A DNA stretch of 64,000 nt, taken from assembly GCF_029537235.1 (NCBI RefSeq), contig NZ_CP120638.1, forward strand, positions 1,488,001 through 1,552,000, in the 5' to 3' direction. Position numbers and translations under genes: made by a program. The DNA comes from Rhizobium sp. 32-5/1 (GTDB taxonomy: Bacteria > Pseudomonadota > Alphaproteobacteria > Rhizobiales > Rhizobiaceae). Positions 39,534-49,420 of the stretch are shown piece after piece; position 1 is the stretch's first letter; each line of letters opens with the position of its first letter. The notes beneath the pieces are model-generated. The model was not told where the DNA came from and did not search any database. It saw only the letters and a program-made list of their open reading frames with translations.

Positions 39534-42500
39534 ATGACCGTTGAAATCATTGGGCGTGCTTGTGCAGCCCCTGGAGCAGATCTGCCCCAAGCGCTATTTA
39601 AAGTGCTGCGCCAGGGCAAATGCACCGTCACGCGCATTCCGTCTGATCGCTGGGATCTGGCACGGTTCTGGCATCCGGTCGGAAACCAGGGCAAAACCTA
39701 CTCGTTTGCCGCCGGCGTGCTCGACAATATCTATGATTTCGATGCAGCCGCTTTCGGCATGTCACAGCGCGAAGCCATGCACATGGACCCGCAGCAACGC
39801 GTGTTGCTGCAACTCGCCTGGCGGGCACTGGAAGACGCGAATATTTCCATTTCATCTCTGAAGGGAGAAAACGTCGGCGTCTATGTCGGTGCATCAAGTC
39901 TCGACCATGCCAACCTGACAGTTGAAGATCCGGCAGCGGCCGGCCCGTACTTCATGACCGGGAATACACTCTCGATCGTTTCAAACCGAATTTCGCACAT
40001 TTTCGGGCTTAGCGGTCCGAGCATGACAGTCGATACCGCCTGTTCCTCTTCACTCGTAGCGCTCGATCAGGCCATGCGGGCGATGAATGCCGGCGAAATT
40101 GATACCGCCATTGTCGGCGGTATCAATATTCTTGCCCATCCACTGCCCTTCGTTGGCTTTGCGCAGGCGCGCATGCTTTCGCCGGAGGGCCTGTGCCGCG
40201 CCTATGACAATGACGGTGCGGGCTATGTCCGCGCCGAGGGTGGTGTCGTGTTGATCCTGCGCCGCTCCGACCGAGCGAGGCAGGAAAAAGACCGAAGCTA
40301 CGCCAAGATCATTGCCACAGGGGTCAATTCGGCCGGACGAACCAATGGTATTTCACTGCCCTCGCGCGAAGCGCAGGCAAATCTGCTGCGCTCGATCTAT
40401 CACGGCAACAATATCGATGCCAATCAGGTAGCATTCGTCGAGGGCCATGGCACGGGAACCAAGGTCGGCGATCCCGCGGAAGTCTGGTCAATCGGCACGG
40501 TCATCGGCGCCAATCGCGGTGCCCCTGTCCCGATCGGCTCTATCAAGTCGAACATCGGTCACACGGAGCCCGCATCCGGCCTGTTTGGCGTGCTCAAGGC
40601 AGTCATGGCGCTTGAGAACAATTATCTGCCAGCCTCGCTGCATTTTAAAACACCGAACGAGAATATCGACTTTGAAGGCCTTAACGTCCGCGTCACGGCT
40701 AACCCGATCGAACTTCTGCGTGGCAAGCGCGCGCGTCTCGCAGGCATCAATTCTTTTGGCTTCGGTGGTGCAAACGCGCATGTCGTCATCAGCGACCCCG
40801 ATCCCATACAGGAAGACAAAGTTCACAACAACGCAACCGGCCATGTCTTCATGGCGAGCGCGCATACGACCAATAGTCTTGAGGAACTGCTCAAGGCCTA
40901 CAAGGCCAATTTGAGCAAGGCTTCGAAGGATGAAACACGCGCCATCATTGCGGCGTCCGGAGCAAACCGGACGCAAATGCGTCATCGGTTTGCCGTACGC
41001 AGCGATCAGCCGGAGGACATCGTCCGCGCTATAGCCAGCCATCTCGCAAAACCCGCTTCCGATATAGGCGAGGCCGGTGAAGTGGTGACGAAGGATGCCA
41101 AAGTCGCCTTCGTATTTTCCGGCAATGGATCGCAATGGGCCGGTATGGGCGTCGAGGCTTTTCGCGAGAATCTCCATTTCCGCCAATGCTTCGCCTCGGT
41201 CAGCGCGCTCTTCAAGTTCCATTCCGACATTTCACTGACTGACCTGCTTAACGATGAGGATCTCGACAAGAAGCTATCCGACACCAAGGTCGCGCAACCG
41301 CTGCTGTTTGCCGTACAGGCCGCACTGTCTGATTCCCTCGTTGCCATGGGCATAAAGCCGACCGCCGTGTTTGGCCATTCCGTTGGTGAAATCGCCGCTG
41401 CTTATGCCGCCGGCGCTCTGTCCTTGGTCGATGCGGTGTCGATCGTGGCCAAGAGGTCTCTGCATCAGGATCTACTGGCTGGCCAGGGAACCATGGCGGC
41501 AGTCATGCTCGGCGAAGAACAGGCGGCGGCATTTGCCAAGACGTGCGGTCTGGAGCATGTCTGCGTTGCAGCCATCAACGCGCACAATTCAGTGACAATT
41601 TCCGGCCCGGCAAACGAGATCCAGGCATTCCGCGATGCGGCCCGCAAAGCAAAGATCCCGGTTCAGATTCTCGACATCAATTACCCGTTCCATCATCCGA
41701 TCATCGATCAGGCGAAAAAGTCCTTTCTTGCCGATATTCCGGATATCGCACCGCGCAAGTCGGAACTCATCTATCTCTCAACAGTAACAGGCGAAAAGCT
41801 GGACGGCACGCATCTTGATCCGGATTACTGGTGGAGAAACGTACGCGAACCCGTGCGCTTCCAGGCCGCGACCGAAGCTGCGATTGCGCTCGGCTGTAGC
41901 CTGTTTATCGAGATTTCTCCACGTCCAATCCTGTCATCTTATGTCAAGGAGACGGTGAAGCAATCCTCGGCTCCTGGCACAGTCGTGCCAACTCTTCTCC
42001 GTGATCCCGGAGGAAAGGGGCAGGATCCGGTTTCCCGTGCCATGGCGCGTGCCATTGCGCATGGTGCGTCGTTCGATGAAGTCCGCCTGTTTGGCAAACG
42101 CAATGCTTTTGTACCTGTTCCGAACCTGCCCTTCGAAAGCGTGGAACTGCGGCCGACATCAACCAGTGATGCCACGGATTTTTTCGGACGCGGCAGAAAG
42201 ATACCCTATACTCTGGCGGGCTGGCGCTCGGATCTGAACAGCGGTAGCTGGAAGAACCATATCGATGCCCATCTGTTTCCCGACCTCGCCGAGCATATCG
42301 TCGACGGTAAGGCAATCCTGCCGGGCAGCGGCTTCATCGAAATCGCAATCTCCGCTGCGCAGCAATATTACGGCACCAGCGAAGTCGATATTACCAACCT
42401 CGAAATTGTCCGACCGCTGGAACTCGGCGATAGCCGAATGATGGAACTATCGACAATTCTGTCGCCTGAAACCGGCGATATCGAAATCCGCTCGCGTGAG

Positions 42501-45500
42501 CGTCTTTCGGAGGACGACTGGACGGTGCATGCCGTGGCACGCAGCCGCAAGCCGATTGCCCAAGGCGAAGCCGCCCCGGCAAACCCGTTTGCCGGGCTAG
42601 AAAAGGCTGCCACGGTTACACCGACAAAGGCCTACGAGACGGCGCGCCAGTTCGGCCTTGACTACGGCCCGCGTTTCCAGCTTCTGGCAAAAGCCGTTTC
42701 CTATGGCGATCGCTTCATTGATGTAGAACTGAAGGACCCACAGGATGCCGGTCATCCGTTCGTAACATACAGTCTTAATCCGATCTCGGTCGATGCGACA
42801 TTCCACGGCCTCGTCGCGATGTTTGACCGGTTCACCGGCGAAGTTGGAGGCGCTCCCTACATTCCCGTCCGCTTCGGCGCCGTGCGCGTGCGCAATTCGG
42901 GCCAGACGGTCAAGCGTGCCATCGTCGAGATCGAGCGCATCAGCGCAAATTCCATAAAGGCGAAGTTCCGCTTCTTCAATAAATCAGGAGAAATGGTCGC
43001 GGCCTTTGATGACTGCCGTTTCCGTCGCACGTATCTCCGGCAGCACAAGACGCTGGATGCGCTCTCTTTCCATTACGAAGCTGTGCTTTCAGAGCGTGAT
43101 GCTGCATTCGCCCCATTGAAAGCGGCAACACCTTTGTCGCTTCCGCTTCTGTCCGTCCCTGATGAGGCGGGCATCGACAATGCGACTTTGCTGTTCAACG
43201 CGGCGATCTACCGTGCCTGTCACGAGGTTGCTCTGAAGCTCGGCAAGGGCAGCGCGCGGGTCGACACCCGTTCGTTGCCGGGGGACTTTGCATTCCGCTG
43301 CTTCCTGGCAAACTGTCTCTATATTCTTGAAGACGCCGGACTGTGCGAGCAAAAGAACGGCAGTTGGAAGATCGCGACCGAATTCTCGCTTCCGGCCGTT
43401 GGCGATATTCTCAAGGAGCTTTACGGCGAGCGCGCGGAGCGCGCTGTGGAAGCCGTTCTCATCAACAACGCCTATGCCGAGGCGCTTGATCGGATCGATA
43501 GTCTCTTTACGGCAGAAATGGCGAGCGGTGATTCCGATGGGATGGCGCAGACCGCGTCTTTCATCAGCGAAGCCACGCTGGATCATCAGATTGTGCACTC
43601 GGAATCCAGCCGCCAGCGGATGGAACTCGTCCTTTCCGCAGCGGAAAAGGCGTTGCAAAATGCGCGCGGAAATTCAGATCTGCGCATGGTGGAAGCGGGA
43701 ACAGTCTCACCCGGCTTCACCCGTCGGCTGGCGACGCTTGCCGCGCGCTATCAGGCAAGCCTGATCGTTGTCGAACCACGCGAAAATGCCCAAAGATCTC
43801 TCGAAATCGCCTTCGAGGAAGATGCACGCGTGCGGATTCTGAAAAAGGACGAATTTGCGTCCATTCCATCTTTCGGCCTGATCGTCAGCGCGTCCGACAC
43901 GCTGTTCACCCTTGTTGACGAGGACACATCGATCCGCAACGCGATGCGCGGGTCCCTCGTCGCGCATGGCGCCCTCATCGCTGCAATGAATGCCCCGACG
44001 GTCTTTAGTGATTTTTCTTTCGGCCTCACGGATAGTTGGTTTGCCCGTAGCCAGTCGGTCGAATTCCCGATCGGCAAACTACCGACTGTCACCCAGTGGC
44101 AGAAGTGCCTGACAGATCTCGGACTTCGAGACGTCATGGTCGATGACCGGGAATTATCCCACGGCAATATCGTGACCGTCGAAGCACGCGGCCCAGAAAA
44201 CGGGAACATCGCCAATACGCCAGCCGAGGCTCCCATTGAGGCCAGCAGATCCATTCTGGTGCTGCACGAAGGCAATATGTTCGAACTCCTGAAGTCCGTT
44301 CCGACCGGCATAGACGAAGGCTCCCTCGTGCCTGTCCACGTCACGGGCGATATCGACGCAGACAAGGCGCGTTTCCTGGAGGTGTTCGAAGGCTTTGGCA
44401 GCAAGCCGCTTAGTGCGATCTATGTTTCGGCGGCAACCAGCGGCGACCGTGTCGGTGATTCCGCTGTGCTGCAAAGCCGCGTCCTTGCCCTCAGTGCCTT
44501 TGCCGAAGCCCTTCGCCAGCATTTTGCCGGCGCCGAACCAAGCGCCGGTATGCGGCCGAAACTGGTTATCGCAGCGCCGGGCGGCGCTCCGGTCACAGGC
44601 CAATCACCCGGATCGAGCGTCAACAGTGGTCTTTGGGCATTCGCACGTGTCATCCAGAACGAATACGATCTGCTCGACATTCACCTCGTTGACTTCACCG
44701 GTCTTCACGATGCCGGAACTGGTGGGCAACTTGCAGCCGCGATTTCGATGCTTGGCCGTAACGGCGCAAATCGCGAATGGCTGTTCGACGGCAAAACAGG
44801 TCTGCTGAGCGAATTGCGCGCAGTCCCCGGTCCGGTGGACGCGGCACTGCGCAGGACGACCACCTTTAAGGCGGCGACCATACGGCAGCGGGTCAGTTCG
44901 CAGGTTGGCAGCATTGCCTGGGAAGAATGTGACGTGCCAAAGCCGGGACCCGGCGATATCGTCGTTGCGGTTGCCGCCACCGGCCTCAATTTCCGTGATG
45001 TCATGTGGGCCATGGGCTTGCTTCCCGAGGAAGCGCTTGAAGATGGCTTCGCCGGCGCCACGATCGGCATGGAACTCTCCGGCCATGTCGTGGCCATCGG
45101 CAGCGGTATTACCGACCTTTCGATCGGCGACGCTGTCATGGCGATTGCACCCGCGGCGTTTTCGACACATGCCGTGGTTGCACGCTCGGGCGTGGCAAAG
45201 CTGCCTGAAACGGTCAGTCCCGTTGCCGCTGCCACCGTGCCGGTGGCGTTCCTCACAGCCTATTACGCCATGGTCGAACTTGGTCGCATCCGGGCGGGCG
45301 AAACCATTCTGATTCACGGCGCCGCCGGGGGCGTCGGCCTTGCCGCGTTGCAAGTCGCGAAGCTGGCAGGGGCCAAGGTCATCGCCACGGCGGGAACGCG
45401 CGAAAAACGCCGCTTCCTCAAGATGCTCGGAGCCGATCACGTCTTCGATTCCCGCACACTGGGCTTTGTCCAGGACGTGCTGCGCGCCACCGACGGTCAG

Positions 45501-47099
45501 GGCGTTGATCTTGTGCTGAACTCGTTGTTCGCGGAGGCGATGGAGCAAAGCATTTCGCTCGTAAAGCCCTTCGGCCGCTTCCTTGAGCTTGGAAAACGCG
45601 ACTACTATGGCGACAGCAAGATTGGGCTGCGGCCGTTCCGCCGCAATATCAGCTATTTCGGTATCGACGCCGACCAACTTCTGGTCAATGCGCCGGAATT
45701 GACCAAGCGAATATTTACCGAAATCGGAGCACTGTTCGAAGAAGGCAAGCTCGTGCCCCTTCCCTACCGCGCTTTCGACTTCGACGAGATTGGCAATGCG
45801 TTCCGGCTGATGCAGAATGCCGGCCATATCGGCAAGATCATCGTACTGCCTCCTGTAGCGGGACTACATCAGGTGGCAAAGCGCGCGCCGGGCCGCCTCA
45901 GGGTCGATGCAGCCGGCGTGCACCTGGTCGTCGGTGGCATCGGCGGTTTCGGTCTTGCCGCGGCAAACTGGCTGGTCGACAAGGGTGCACGCAACATTGC
46001 GCTTTGCTCGCGCCGCGGCGTTGCCGATGATGAAACGCTGGAGGCCATCCGTCGCTGGGAAAAGAAGGGCGCATCCACCACGCTTCACGCCTGTGACATC
46101 ACCGACGAAACGGCGGCTGGCGAACTCCTGGGCACGCTCCGGCAGATAGGGCCGATCAAGGGCATCATCCATGCCGCCATGGTTCTGGACGATGCGCTGA
46201 TCAACAACCTGACACGCGAACGCAACCAGCCGGTCATCGATGTGAAGGTCAAGGGTGCCGCCGTGCTCGACAGGCTCACCCGCGTCGATGCGCTCGATCA
46301 CTTCATCCTGTTTTCGTCAGCAACGACGCTGGTGGGCAATCCGGGGCAGGCGAACTACGTTGCCGCCAATGGCTATCTTGAAGGGCTTGTCCGCGCTCGC
46401 CGCAGCGAAGGCCTTCCCGGTTTAGCCGTCGGTTTCGGTGCGATTGCCGACAAGGGCTATCTGGCCCAGAATACCGACGTCAACGACCTGCTCGCCAAGC
46501 GTATTGGGAAAACCGCCTTGAAGGCACAATCCGCGCTCGAACAGGTGGAAAATTATATACGCTCCGAACCAGGCACCGTCGATTCGGCAGTCGTGATGAT
46601 TTCGGAATTCGACTGGGCGGCTGCACGCAATCTGCCGGTGGTCAAGCAATCGCTCTTCGAAGTGGTCCTGAGAACTGCCGACCAATATTCGTCGGGTGGC
46701 GATGGCAACAGCATGGATCTCGTGGCCATGATCGAAGGCAAATCGCCGCAGGAAGGTGAAGACGTGCTTTTCGAACTGGTGGCTGGCGAAATCGCTGCTA
46801 TCCTTCGTGTCTCGAAAGATACGATATCGCGCAGCAAGGTCCTGAAGGAAATCGGGTTAGACAGCCTGATGGCCGTGGAACTCGGAATGAGTTTCCAGCA
46901 AAACACAGGCTTCGACATGCCGCTGAGCGGTGTTGCCGACAACACGACAGTCGGCGATGTTGCCCGCAAACTCTACGAAAAGGTGAGCAAGCGGGATCAG
47001 GGCGGCGAAGATCAGGACGAGCCTGGCGACAGCAAGCTTGTCACAGAATTGACGCAACGCCACGTCGGCACGGCCACGGAGAAGGCAGCGAGCCAATGA
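39534..47099 (+). CDS. rkpA: RkpA: giant reducing type I polyketide/fatty-acid synthase for K-antigen production
   Basis: 2521 residues without a break. Domains: ketosynthase 1-430 (active Cys in DTACSSSL about 169; His in EGHGTGTK and NIGHTEP), acyltransferase about 530-830 (GHSVGEIAAAYAAG; YPFHHPI region), dehydratase about 890-1180 (HIVDGKAILPG), a degenerate methyltransferase/structural region about 1200-1700, enoylreductase about 1740-2060 (GAAGGVGLAALQVAK), ketoreductase about 2130-2330 (GGIGGFGLAAA; YVAAN), and a carrier protein at the end (LDSLMAVEL, Ser about 2441). In Sinorhizobium the homologue makes a specialised lipid needed for capsule. ATG 39534 is chosen over TTG 39528. It overlaps rkpG by ATGA. 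Confidence 0.95.
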   Translation: MTVEIIGRACAAPGADLPQALFKVLRQGKCTVTRIPSDRWDLARFWHPVGNQGKTYSFAAGVLDNIYDFDAAAFGMSQREAMHMDPQQRVLLQLAWRALEDANISISSLKGENVGVYVGASSLDHANLTVEDPAAAGPYFMTGNTLSIVSNRISHIFGLSGPSMTVDTACSSSLVALDQAMRAMNAGEIDTAIVGGINILAHPLPFVGFAQARMLSPEGLCRAYDNDGAGYVRAEGGVVLILRRSDRARQEKDRSYAKIIATGVNSAGRTNGISLPSREAQANLLRSIYHGNNIDANQVAFVEGHGTGTKVGDPAEVWSIGTVIGANRGAPVPIGSIKSNIGHTEPASGLFGVLKAVMALENNYLPASLHFKTPNENIDFEGLNVRVTANPIELLRGKRARLAGINSFGFGGANAHVVISDPDPIQEDKVHNNATGHVFMASAHTTNSLEELLKAYKANLSKASKDETRAIIAASGANRTQMRHRFAVRSDQPEDIVRAIASHLAKPASDIGEAGEVVTKDAKVAFVFSGNGSQWAGMGVEAFRENLHFRQCFASVSALFKFHSDISLTDLLNDEDLDKKLSDTKVAQPLLFAVQAALSDSLVAMGIKPTAVFGHSVGEIAAAYAAGALSLVDAVSIVAKRSLHQDLLAGQGTMAAVMLGEEQAAAFAKTCGLEHVCVAAINAHNSVTISGPANEIQAFRDAARKAKIPVQILDINYPFHHPIIDQAKKSFLADIPDIAPRKSELIYLSTVTGEKLDGTHLDPDYWWRNVREPVRFQAATEAAIALGCSLFIEISPRPILSSYVKETVKQSSAPGTVVPTLLRDPGGKGQDPVSRAMARAIAHGASFDEVRLFGKRNAFVPVPNLPFESVELRPTSTSDATDFFGRGRKIPYTLAGWRSDLNSGSWKNHIDAHLFPDLAEHIVDGKAILPGSGFIEIAISAAQQYYGTSEVDITNLEIVRPLELGDSRMMELSTILSPETGDIEIRSRERLSEDDWTVHAVARSRKPIAQGEAAPANPFAGLEKAATVTPTKAYETARQFGLDYGPRFQLLAKAVSYGDRFIDVELKDPQDAGHPFVTYSLNPISVDATFHGLVAMFDRFTGEVGGAPYIPVRFGAVRVRNSGQTVKRAIVEIERISANSIKAKFRFFNKSGEMVAAFDDCRFRRTYLRQHKTLDALSFHYEAVLSERDAAFAPLKAATPLSLPLLSVPDEAGIDNATLLFNAAIYRACHEVALKLGKGSARVDTRSLPGDFAFRCFLANCLYILEDAGLCEQKNGSWKIATEFSLPAVGDILKELYGERAERAVEAVLINNAYAEALDRIDSLFTAEMASGDSDGMAQTASFISEATLDHQIVHSESSRQRMELVLSAAEKALQNARGNSDLRMVEAGTVSPGFTRRLATLAARYQASLIVVEPRENAQRSLEIAFEEDARVRILKKDEFASIPSFGLIVSASDTLFTLVDEDTSIRNAMRGSLVAHGALIAAMNAPTVFSDFSFGLTDSWFARSQSVEFPIGKLPTVTQWQKCLTDLGLRDVMVDDRELSHGNIVTVEARGPENGNIANTPAEAPIEASRSILVLHEGNMFELLKSVPTGIDEGSLVPVHVTGDIDADKARFLEVFEGFGSKPLSAIYVSAATSGDRVGDSAVLQSRVLALSAFAEALRQHFAGAEPSAGMRPKLVIAAPGGAPVTGQSPGSSVNSGLWAFARVIQNEYDLLDIHLVDFTGLHDAGTGGQLAAAISMLGRNGANREWLFDGKTGLLSELRAVPGPVDAALRRTTTFKAATIRQRVSSQVGSIAWEECDVPKPGPGDIVVAVAATGLNFRDVMWAMGLLPEEALEDGFAGATIGMELSGHVVAIGSGITDLSIGDAVMAIAPAAFSTHAVVARSGVAKLPETVSPVAAATVPVAFLTAYYAMVELGRIRAGETILIHGAAGGVGLAALQVAKLAGAKVIATAGTREKRRFLKMLGADHVFDSRTLGFVQDVLRATDGQGVDLVLNSLFAEAMEQSISLVKPFGRFLELGKRDYYGDSKIGLRPFRRNISYFGIDADQLLVNAPELTKRIFTEIGALFEEGKLVPLPYRAFDFDEIGNAFRLMQNAGHIGKIIVLPPVAGLHQVAKRAPGRLRVDAAGVHLVVGGIGGFGLAAANWLVDKGARNIALCSRRGVADDETLEAIRRWEKKGASTTLHACDITDETAAGELLGTLRQIGPIKGIIHAAMVLDDALINNLTRERNQPVIDVKVKGAAVLDRLTRVDALDHFILFSSATTLVGNPGQANYVAANGYLEGLVRARRSEGLPGLAVGFGAIADKGYLAQNTDVNDLLAKRIGKTALKAQSALEQVENYIRSEPGTVDSAVVMISEFDWAAARNLPVVKQSLFEVVLRTADQYSSGGDGNSMDLVAMIEGKSPQEGEDVLFELVAGEIAAILRVSKDTISRSKVLKEIGLDSLMAVELGMSFQQNTGFDMPLSGVADNTTVGDVARKLYEKVSKRDQGGEDQDEPGDSKLVTELTQRHVGTATEKAASQ

Positions 47100-48511
47100 G
47101 CAACGACGATGACCGCCAGGCGGTTTCCAAGATGAACAGCAGCGTCAAGGAAAACCTGCTGGACCGTATGCGCAACGCGCATCAGTCTTCGGAACGCAAC
47201 CGCATTGCCCGGTCGGAACGTGACATTCCTCCACCGGTTCGTCGCAAGCAGACAAAGTTCGAGGACTTGCCGGAATACAAGCAGGTCCTGACCCAGAAAC
47301 TCGCCAGCGAGCAACTAGGTATCAGCAATCCTTTCTATCGGGCACATGAAACTGCGGCCGGCGCAACGACGGTTATCGACGGGCGAAAGCTCATCAATTT
47401 CGCATCCTACGACTATCTCGGTCTCAATCGTCATCCGCATGTCCTGGCCCATGCCCGCGAAGCGATGCAGACATTTGGCATCTCGGCCTCTGCAAGCCGG
47501 CTTGTGGCCGGCGAACGCCCGGTACATGCGGAGCTCGAAGAGAGAATTGCGGCCTTTTACGGTGTCGATGCGGCGGTCTGCTTCGTCAGTGGCTACCTGA
47601 CAAATGTCGCGGCGATCAGTTGCCTGATGGGGCCGAAAGACCTCGTCGTCCACGACGAATTCATCCATAACAGCGCGCTGGCCGGCATCAAGCTCTCGGG
47701 CGCGACACGCCGGCTTTTCAAGCATAACGATGCCACCGACCTCGAGCATGTGCTGCGCACCGTGGCCGGCGACTATCGCCGGATCCTCGTCATCGTCGAG
47801 GGCGTCTATTCCATGGACGGCGACATCGCCAATCTGCCGGCGATCGTGAAGCTGAAGGCCGAATACGGCTTCTGGCTGATGGTGGACGAGGCGCATTCGC
47901 TTGGGATTCTCGGGAAGCGCGGCAAAGGCACCTTCGAGCATTTCGGTATCGACCCCCGCCAGATCGACATCTGGATGGGGACGCTGTCGAAGACGACCTC
48001 AAGCTGTGGTGGCTATATCGCCGGCAGTTCAGCCCTTGCCGCAGTCCTCAAGGCTTCGGCCGGCGGCTTCGTCTACAGTGTCGGCCTCGCGCCCGTCTTG
48101 ACCTCCTCGGCGATCGCAAGCCTCGACATTCTGGAAAACGAACCGGAACGTCCGGCCTCGCTGAAACGCAACGGAGCATTGTTCCTGAAGCTCGCGCAGG
48201 AAGCCGGCCTGGATACTGGCCTTAGCGCCGGTTTTTCCGTTGTTCCCGTCCTTGTCGGCGATTCGCTGCGGGCCGTGCAGCTTTCCAACGATCTTCTCGC
48301 AGCCGGCATCAATGCCCTTCCGATCATCCATCCAGCCGTACCGGAAGGTCTTGCCCGCCTGCGCTTCTTCATCACCAGCGAGCACACGGAAGAGCAAATT
48401 CGCCAGACTGTGGCTCTGACCGCCGAAAAGCTGAAGGATCTGACAGAGCGGAACTTCGGCCTCGGTTCCGTCGATATCCAGCAGATGATGAAGATGCTCG
48501 CCGCGCGCTGA
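47096..48511 (+). CDS. rkpG: RkpG: alpha-oxoamine synthase-family acyltransferase
   Basis: 471 residues. An N-terminal extension of about 90 residues precedes a fold-type I PLP enzyme: FASYDYLGLNRHP, SASRLVAGERPVHAELEERIA, the SGYLTNVA loop, VDEAHSLGILGKRGKG and the PLP Lys in MGTLSKTTSSCGGYIAG. The family condenses an acyl thioester with an amino acid with loss of CO2 (8-amino-7-oxononanoate, 5-aminolevulinate and serine palmitoyltransferases). Directly after RkpA's carrier protein, it probably offloads the RkpA acyl chain to form a 3-keto amino-lipid. The 4-base overlap gives translational coupling. Confidence 0.93.
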   Translation: MSNDDDRQAVSKMNSSVKENLLDRMRNAHQSSERNRIARSERDIPPPVRRKQTKFEDLPEYKQVLTQKLASEQLGISNPFYRAHETAAGATTVIDGRKLINFASYDYLGLNRHPHVLAHAREAMQTFGISASASRLVAGERPVHAELEERIAAFYGVDAAVCFVSGYLTNVAAISCLMGPKDLVVHDEFIHNSALAGIKLSGATRRLFKHNDATDLEHVLRTVAGDYRRILVIVEGVYSMDGDIANLPAIVKLKAEYGFWLMVDEAHSLGILGKRGKGTFEHFGIDPRQIDIWMGTLSKTTSSCGGYIAGSSALAAVLKASAGGFVYSVGLAPVLTSSAIASLDILENEPERPASLKRNGALFLKLAQEAGLDTGLSAGFSVVPVLVGDSLRAVQLSNDLLAAGINALPIIHPAVPEGLARLRFFITSEHTEEQIRQTVALTAEKLKDLTERNFGLGSVDIQQMMKMLAAR

Positions 48512-48536
48512 TATCGAACCGATTGCGGGCCGCACC

Positions 48537-49346
48537 ATGACACATGTTATCATCACGGGTGGCTCGAGCGGCATTGGTCTCGCAATCGCGGATCTTTATG
48601 CGGCCCGCGGCGCGAAAATCTCTCTGATTGCCAGGTCCCCTGGCCCACTGGAGGCGGCCCGCGCAGCCATCGCAGCGCGCAACGGGATTGACGCCAACCT
48701 GATCGGGATCGCTTCGGCAGATGTGGCGGACGAGGGGCAGATCAGCGCTGCGATGCATGCTTGCGAGACGCTGTTTGGCCCCTGCGACATTCTGGTGACC
48801 GCCGCCGGAATCGTGCATCCCGGTCGATTCGAGATTTTGCCTTCGGCCGATTTCAACCGGCAGATGGCCACCAACTTCCACGGCAGCATCCATGCCGTGC
48901 GCGCCGTCTATGATGGCATGTGCCGTCGCCGAAATGGCAGCATCATGCTGGTATCCTCTGGAGCGGGGCTCATCGGGGTTTACGGTTACGCCGGCTATTG
49001 CGCCTCCAAGTTTGCGCTGCACGGCTTTGCCGAGGCATTGCGCTCGGAAGCGCGGCCAAGTGGCGTCCGTGTGAGCGTCTGCTTCCCGCCGGATACCCAG
49101 ACACCACAATTCGATGGCGAAATTGGGCTGCGGCCCGCCGAAGCGGCAATTGTCATGGGCAAGGTTCGGCCTTGGACAGCCGAGGCCGTCGCCAGCCGAA
49201 TTGTCGCCGCCATAGCCAAAGGGCGTTTCGAAGTGTTCTTCGGCCCATCGCTGCATGTGCTGGGCCGCTTCGGCTCGACGGTGAAACCTGTACTCAACTG
49301 GTGGTTCGATCGCGCCATTCGCAGCATTGGCCGCACCAGGCTCTGA
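48537..49346 (+). CDS. rkpH: RkpH: short-chain dehydrogenase resembling 3-ketosphinganine reductase
   Basis: 269 residues. Nucleotide motif ITGGSSGIGLAIA; NAG-like VTAAGIVHPG; catalytic Ser in LVSSGAGLIG and the Y-x3-K in YAGYCASKFALHG. The C-terminal PPDTQTPQFDGE segment is characteristic of 3-ketodihydrosphingosine reductases. It would reduce the keto group left by RkpG, giving an amino-alcohol lipid. That role is inference from gene order. Confidence 0.9.
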   Translation: MTHVIITGGSSGIGLAIADLYAARGAKISLIARSPGPLEAARAAIAARNGIDANLIGIASADVADEGQISAAMHACETLFGPCDILVTAAGIVHPGRFEILPSADFNRQMATNFHGSIHAVRAVYDGMCRRRNGSIMLVSSGAGLIGVYGYAGYCASKFALHGFAEALRSEARPSGVRVSVCFPPDTQTPQFDGEIGLRPAEAAIVMGKVRPWTAEAVASRIVAAIAKGRFEVFFGPSLHVLGRFGSTVKPVLNWWFDRAIRSIGRTRL

Positions 49347-49420
49347 ACTGCCCACAGCATGCTTGTATACGCCCCGGATTGTCTTTAAACCTCGCGTTAG
49401 AACGGCAATGTTCCCGAGGC

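Noticed and set aside
44604..45827. 407-codon minus-strand frame within rkpA
   Set aside because: Antisense to the enoylreductase part of an intact gene; no recognisable domain.
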